Assembly: GCA_910577825.1 (NCBI GenBank) | Contig: CAJTOK010000015.1 | Coordinates: forward strand, 30,943 to 56,569 | DNA from: an uncultured Lachnospiraceae bacterium | Lineage (GTDB): Bacteria; Bacillota; Clostridia; Lachnospirales; Lachnospiraceae | Direction: 5' to 3' | DNA: 25,627 nucleotides | Position numbers and translations under genes: made by a program | In this document: one piece after another, positions 22,150 to 25,627 of the stretch | Position numbering within the stretch: the first letter of the stretch is position 1 | Layout of the letters: every line of letters starts with the position of its first letter | Notes under the pieces: model-generated | The model's database searches: none | The model's input: the letters and a program-made list of their open reading frames with translations, nothing else | What the model was told of the DNA's origin: nothing

Positions 22150-22869
22150 TCATAGTCTTATAAAAGTCTTTTTATATTCTTCTATCTTCAATTTCTCATT
22201 ACGTTTGTCATGTTTTATTTGCTCATTTAGCTTTTTAGAATTTTCATGGATTTTATCCATCATATCAAAAAGTCCTTCCAGTTTCTGTTTTTCATATTCC
22301 TCAAGAATGCGTTTTGCAATATTGTCATCCTGTAATCCAGACAGATTATTTTTATTATCAAAGTATGAACCAGACATCCAGTGTGGTTCTTTATATACTG
22401 TAGTAGTATAACCAATCGTTCCATCTGCGTACAGGAACACATTTGTATGTATATATTTCATTCCATCGGTTAAACAGCCTTCTTTTATATAAGCCCACTG
22501 GTTATTTAAATCTTCTGTAAATTTTGTCAAATCCTCCATAAATCCAGGGTCATTTGCCGCTTTTTCAAAAATTTTTTTGTCAAAAATAATACTAACTGTT
22601 CCTGGATTACTAAAATTTTGTAATTTAGAATTATCTAAAAATCTTTCTGGCAGCCAATCCCGGTCTGTACATTCAAAAGAAGAATCACTTACGGCAAAAG
22701 AAGCATTAGGAAATTTCTTATATAATTCCTTAAAACAATCTACATCACTTATATCATTCCCCTCTGAGAGTGGTTCATTCCCTGTTTTTGCCTGTTTTCT
22801 TAAAGAAATAGAACAAGTATCAAAACTAACATTTTTATATCTAAAAGAATTGGTATTAATTATGTCCAT
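22150..22869 (-). CDS. Uncharacterised 239-residue protein
   Basis: No family recognised with confidence. The protein is soluble and charged, with no signal peptide or membrane span. It begins MDIINTNSFRYKNVSFDTC, has a middle region with FAVSDSSFECTDRDWLPERF, a segment NVFLYADGTIGYTTTVYKEP that looks like paired beta strands, and a helical Lys/Glu-rich C-terminus (about residues 190-239, probable coiled coil). GGAGG lies 7 bases before the ATG. It is probably co-transcribed with the methyltransferase. It lies downstream of the kinase/LytTR regulator pair, with a 20-base tandem repeat in between, so it may be a target of that system. Confidence 0.75.
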   Translation of the reverse strand: MDIINTNSFRYKNVSFDTCSISLRKQAKTGNEPLSEGNDISDVDCFKELYKKFPNASFAVSDSSFECTDRDWLPERFLDNSKLQNFSNPGTVSIIFDKKIFEKAANDPGFMEDLTKFTEDLNNQWAYIKEGCLTDGMKYIHTNVFLYADGTIGYTTTVYKEPHWMSGSYFDNKNNLSGLQDDNIAKRILEEYEKQKLEGLFDMMDKIHENSKKLNEQIKHDKRNEKLKIEEYKKTFIRL

Positions 22870-23070
22870 ATTTTTACCTCCAATCTAAAATTTCTTTTCA
22901 GCTTCTTTCTTTATCTTAACTCGCCTTCTGTCTTATTATTTTTGCTAATAATAACATTATTGCATTTAAAGTTAATCCAAAACTCATAAACAGGATATAA
23001 CTATATTTGTAAATCCAAAAAAGTTTAATTTTTACATTATTTTTTTCGGTAAATAAATTATAATTATTAC

Positions 23071-23110
23071 ATTTTTTGCAGGATTTAAAATTTTTTTGCA
23101 GAATTTAAAA
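23071..23110. repeat. Two tandem 20-base repeats
   Basis: TTTTTTGCAGGATTTAAAA (23072-23090) is followed by TTTTTTGCAGAATTTAAAA (23092-23110), with a period of exactly 20 and one internal difference (G to A). Direct repeats about two helical turns apart are the usual target layout of LytTR regulators such as AgrA. The site lies between the kinase stop and the start of the 239-residue gene, and I see no other explanation for it. Confidence 0.55.
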
Positions 23111-23133
23111 AAATAGATTGTCAAAATTCCTAA

Positions 23134-24423
23134 TCAAATAAAAATAATGAAATGAAACATATAATTATCATGTCTGATAACACATGTCCCTCCATATTTA
23201 CCAACCACCTCTTTTACATTCCTGATTCCCATACCGTGTATTGACAGGTCATCTTTACTGGAGCAGTAATTTCCATTAACTACCAGAATATTACCATCAA
23301 ATGAGTTAACTACGGAAATCACAATTTGTCCATTTTCTTTTACGAACTTTATTTTTAGTATTTTATCATTACATTTTTCACAAGCCTCCAATGCATTGTT
23401 CAGAAGATTAGATAAAATAACCACAATATCTTCATCTGATATTGGTAAATTTGATAAGTCGTTTACCTTTAATACAAAAACGATATCTTTTTGTTTTGCC
23501 TCCTGGTATTTTGTGTTTAATATTGCATTCACAATCACATTATTCGTATCAATACAGTCTGCCTTATGTCCAATTTCATCACAAGCTTTATTCAGATACC
23601 TGTCTAAATCCTCTAACTTGCGTTTTTGAACCAGTGCCGATATAACCATTATTTGATTTTTATATTCATGTTCTCTTTTACATTGCATATCATAATTTGC
23701 CGAAATCTGATGGTACATCCGGGTTTCATTTTTCACCCGTTCACGGAACAGCCTGTCTTCTCTGATTTGTTTTTCACGTTCTAAAATATCATGAATTAAA
23801 TAAAATGCCAGGACATTTATAATTAACATTCCAAATGCTATATACAATAACACATACTTTTGCCTGGTACTTACTGTAGTATCAAAATCTGCCAGCATGG
23901 CCATTATAGAACCCATAGTAAAAACAGGAAAAATTGTAAACTTTATCCATTCCAGTTCTGTCAGCATACCAGCACTATTATTTGCAAAATACCTTTCAAT
24001 CCCTAAAATAATGAAAAAAAGTAATATTTGGCTTAAGCATCCCATAAGCAGATTCATAACAGGAGACAACAACTGTTCCCTCTGTACATGAATAAAAAAG
24101 TGTCCAGCCATAGACAAAGAAATATAATCTGTTGTAATACAAAGCCCTTCGTACAATAATACTAATATAAAAATTTTAATTATCTTTTGCTTAAAATAAA
24201 GCCACATAAAAAGCGTTCCACATAAAATGATACCTGGAACTTTTAATAACATAATATTTGCAAATAATACTGACTGCAAATATTCTATAATTATAAAACC
24301 ATTTAATATTAGAAATCTGTATATTTTACCCAAAACACGCTTTTTGGTAAAACTTTCTATAAACATTTTACAAAACATTACATACAATATTGTATAAATG
24401 ACCCCATAAACATGCAATAACAT
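23134..24423 (-). CDS. Sensor histidine kinase, AgrC-like (GHKL ATPase)
   Basis: A 429-residue membrane kinase. Six hydrophobic segments occupy residues about 1-212, and a linker with a coiled coil follows. The phosphoacceptor region KREHEYKNQIMV has H252, typical of the SPOB-like/AgrC type. The GHKL ATP-binding domain has the N-box NLLNNALEAC (about 337-346) and the G2 box HGMGIRNV. The start codon follows the stop of the response-regulator gene directly (TAG ATG), with GGGGAG upstream, so translation is coupled. Such kinases usually sense a secreted cyclic or linear peptide, but no agrB- or agrD-like gene is seen in this window. Confidence 0.9.
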   Translation of the reverse strand: MLLHVYGVIYTILYVMFCKMFIESFTKKRVLGKIYRFLILNGFIIIEYLQSVLFANIMLLKVPGIILCGTLFMWLYFKQKIIKIFILVLLYEGLCITTDYISLSMAGHFFIHVQREQLLSPVMNLLMGCLSQILLFFIILGIERYFANNSAGMLTELEWIKFTIFPVFTMGSIMAMLADFDTTVSTRQKYVLLYIAFGMLIINVLAFYLIHDILEREKQIREDRLFRERVKNETRMYHQISANYDMQCKREHEYKNQIMVISALVQKRKLEDLDRYLNKACDEIGHKADCIDTNNVIVNAILNTKYQEAKQKDIVFVLKVNDLSNLPISDEDIVVILSNLLNNALEACEKCNDKILKIKFVKENGQIVISVVNSFDGNILVVNGNYCSSKDDLSIHGMGIRNVKEVVGKYGGTCVIRHDNYMFHFIIFI

Positions 24424-25146
24424 CTATATCTCTCCCCTGAAGCATATAAATTCCTCCCTGACAGCATTATATTTAGGTTGTGAAATGTTGACTTTAGTCC
24501 CATCTGACAATGTTGCTACATACCGCTCAATTTTGTTTACAAACTTTAAGTTAACCAGATAACTTTTATGTATCCTGCAAAAATTAGAATTTTCCAATAA
24601 TTCATCTATATGGTCTAACCGGCCATACATAGTATACTGGCCTGGCTTTTTTGATAAGTGGAAATATAATTTATGCAAATTACTTTCAATAAATATAATA
24701 TCATCTATAAGAATTGTTTTCCGTCCTTCACGGAATTCAAATGTATACTTATTTTCTACATAATTCATTTTATTAATAATTGTATCAAGGCATTCTATAA
24801 TTGCCTTTTCCAATAATTGGTTATCTTTCAAAATATACCTTACGGCATCTACCTTATATCCCTCCAATGAATAAGTAATAAATGCAGTCACAAAAACAAT
24901 ATATACATTTTGGGTATATTCCCTTATTTTCTTAGCTGTTTCAACACCATTCAACTCCCTCATATTGATATCTAAAAATATAATGTCATATTGTTTAACT
25001 TTATCACCAATTTCCATAAAACTGGTTCCTGATGCAAAAGTATCAATTTTAAACTTATACCCTGCACCTTTCATATATTTTGTAATCCACTCCTTTTCTT
25101 GTTCCAAAAAATATTTTTCATCATCACAAACCGCAACCTCTAACAT
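24424..25146 (-). CDS. LytTR-family response regulator, AgrA/VirR-like
   Basis: A 240-residue regulator. The receiver domain (residues 1-120) has acidic pocket D8-D9 (VCDDEK), phosphoacceptor D59 (IIFLDINM) and the T/K pair (FVTAF, YILKD). The C-terminal LytTR DNA-binding domain (about 140-238) has DDIIFIESNLHKLYFHL and FCRIHKSYLVNLKFVNKIER. The frame is open to 25227, but the domain begins at the ATG at 25146, preceded by AAGGGTGG, so that start is used. It is the first gene of the pair with the kinase. It should bind AT-rich direct repeats; the tandem repeat at 23071-23110 is a candidate site. Confidence 0.92.
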   Translation of the reverse strand: MLEVAVCDDEKYFLEQEKEWITKYMKGAGYKFKIDTFASGTSFMEIGDKVKQYDIIFLDINMRELNGVETAKKIREYTQNVYIVFVTAFITYSLEGYKVDAVRYILKDNQLLEKAIIECLDTIINKMNYVENKYTFEFREGRKTILIDDIIFIESNLHKLYFHLSKKPGQYTMYGRLDHIDELLENSNFCRIHKSYLVNLKFVNKIERYVATLSDGTKVNISQPKYNAVREEFICFRGEI

Positions 25147-25458
25147 TATACCACCCTTCCCCAAAAACTTTAGTTCATATATTATTATATTTTTATATTT
25201 CGGCATAAAATTCCTATATCCTGACATTAAAAATTTGCTTCCTGTTACTTAATATAACCCAAGCCAAAATATATGTTCTTTATACTTCTGTTTTCCTGCC
25301 ATCTGTCTTTTCCAGGATTGAAGGCGCAATAAACATCTGTCAGATATGGCTCATTCTGAAAGCTGCACAAAAGCCTGTTGATATTCAAAAAAAAGCAGGA
25401 GCTTGACCATTTTTTGACTTTTAAGTTTTATAATATTTTAAATTAGGAGGTTTTTGCT
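25147..25458. other. 312-base divergent intergenic region with an orphan frame
   Basis: It separates the LytTR regulator (minus) from the OmpR-type regulator (plus) and must hold both promoters; I found no clean -35/-10 pair for either. On the plus strand a frame without start codon runs to a TGA at 25404-25406, with readable residues from 25296 (LPSVFSRIEGAINICQIWLI, then a basic tail). It could be the tail of a lost gene or chance. Confidence 0.35.
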
Positions 25459-25627
25459 ATGGCATACAAAATACTCATTGTTGATGATGAAAAAATGCTG
25501 GCTGAATTATTATCAAGCTACTTGCAGGATTGTGGATATGGGACTTTTGTAGCGGAAGATGCAGAGCAGGCAATATCAATGCTGAATATATATCCAGATT
25601 TAATTTTGCTTGACATCAACATGCCCG
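25459..25627 (+). CDS. Response regulator receiver domain, OmpR/VanR-like (partial)
   Basis: The first 56 residues of a two-component regulator, cut by the window edge. It has MAYKILIVDDEKMLAELL with acidic residues D9-D10 and phosphoacceptor D52 in LILLDINMP. The layout fits OmpR/VanR-type regulators, but the DNA-binding domain is outside the window, so the class is provisional. AGGAGG (25445-25450) and an 8-base spacer set the start firmly. It is transcribed away from the LytTR-kinase pair. Confidence 0.85.
   Translation, partial: MAYKILIVDDEKMLAELLSSYLQDCGYGTFVAEDAEQAISMLNIYPDLILLDINMP

Noticed and set aside
23102..23124. Promoter based on a perfect TTGACA on the minus strand after the kinase
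   Set aside because: No acceptable -10 lies 16-18 bases downstream.
1..25627. CRISPR array, tRNA or rRNA genes
   Set aside because: No regularly spaced repeats, tRNA cloverleaf with a CCA-side acceptor stem, or rRNA-like sequence was noticed on either strand.

Overview
The window looks like a chromosome segment of a low-GC, spore-forming Firmicute, most likely Lachnospiraceae. The grounds are the rpsB-tsf pair, strong GGAGG-type ribosome sites, a SpoIIIE-type FtsK, formate-tetrahydrofolate ligase, and a spore cortex-lytic (SleC-like) gene. Family names come from my reading of protein motifs and memory; no database search was run.

Layout. (1) 32-2125, minus strand: an FAD-dependent oxidoreductase preceded by its probable TetR-type regulator. 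(2) 2225-4184, plus strand: promoter, structured leader, rpsB, tsf and a two-way terminator. (3) 4188-13201, minus strand: a long probable operon of uppP, ftsK/spoIIIE, two ATP-grasp ligases, fhs and a secreted leucine-rich-repeat/transglutaminase protein. It has a promoter upstream of uppP and an internal promoter before the second ATP-grasp gene. (4) 13305-19125, plus strand: a SleC-like gene broken into pieces. (5) 19122-25627: AT-rich accessory DNA with a large serine recombinase, a 57-residue protein missed by normal length cut-offs, a methyltransferase, an unknown protein, an AgrC/AgrA-like histidine kinase and LytTR regulator pair, and the start of an OmpR-type regulator.

The main discovery is at 13408-19125. 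The SleC-like gene starts at 13408 and is open through its pro-region (ending VVIP), then runs into foreign DNA and stops. The next part of the same protein (PEYIIVHDG...) resumes at 18918 in the matching frame. The 5,022 bases between carry two small serine recombinases, a possible small partner protein, and three cargo genes: an esterase, a zinc-ribbon membrane protein and a condensation-type acyltransferase. A CCCCG repeat lies at both junctions, and the element's inner ends are 8-base inverted repeats (GCTGGTGT). Recombination between the CCCCG copies would restore the reading frame exactly and give a circle junction with two perfect 8-base arms around CCCC. This has the form of a skin-like intervening element in a sporulation or germination gene. 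About 190 bases later the same gene is broken again, next to the 3' end of the large serine recombinase; its remaining part is not in the window.

Limits: whether either element actually excises, and whether excision is tied to sporulation, cannot be told from sequence. The right end of the second element is not located.
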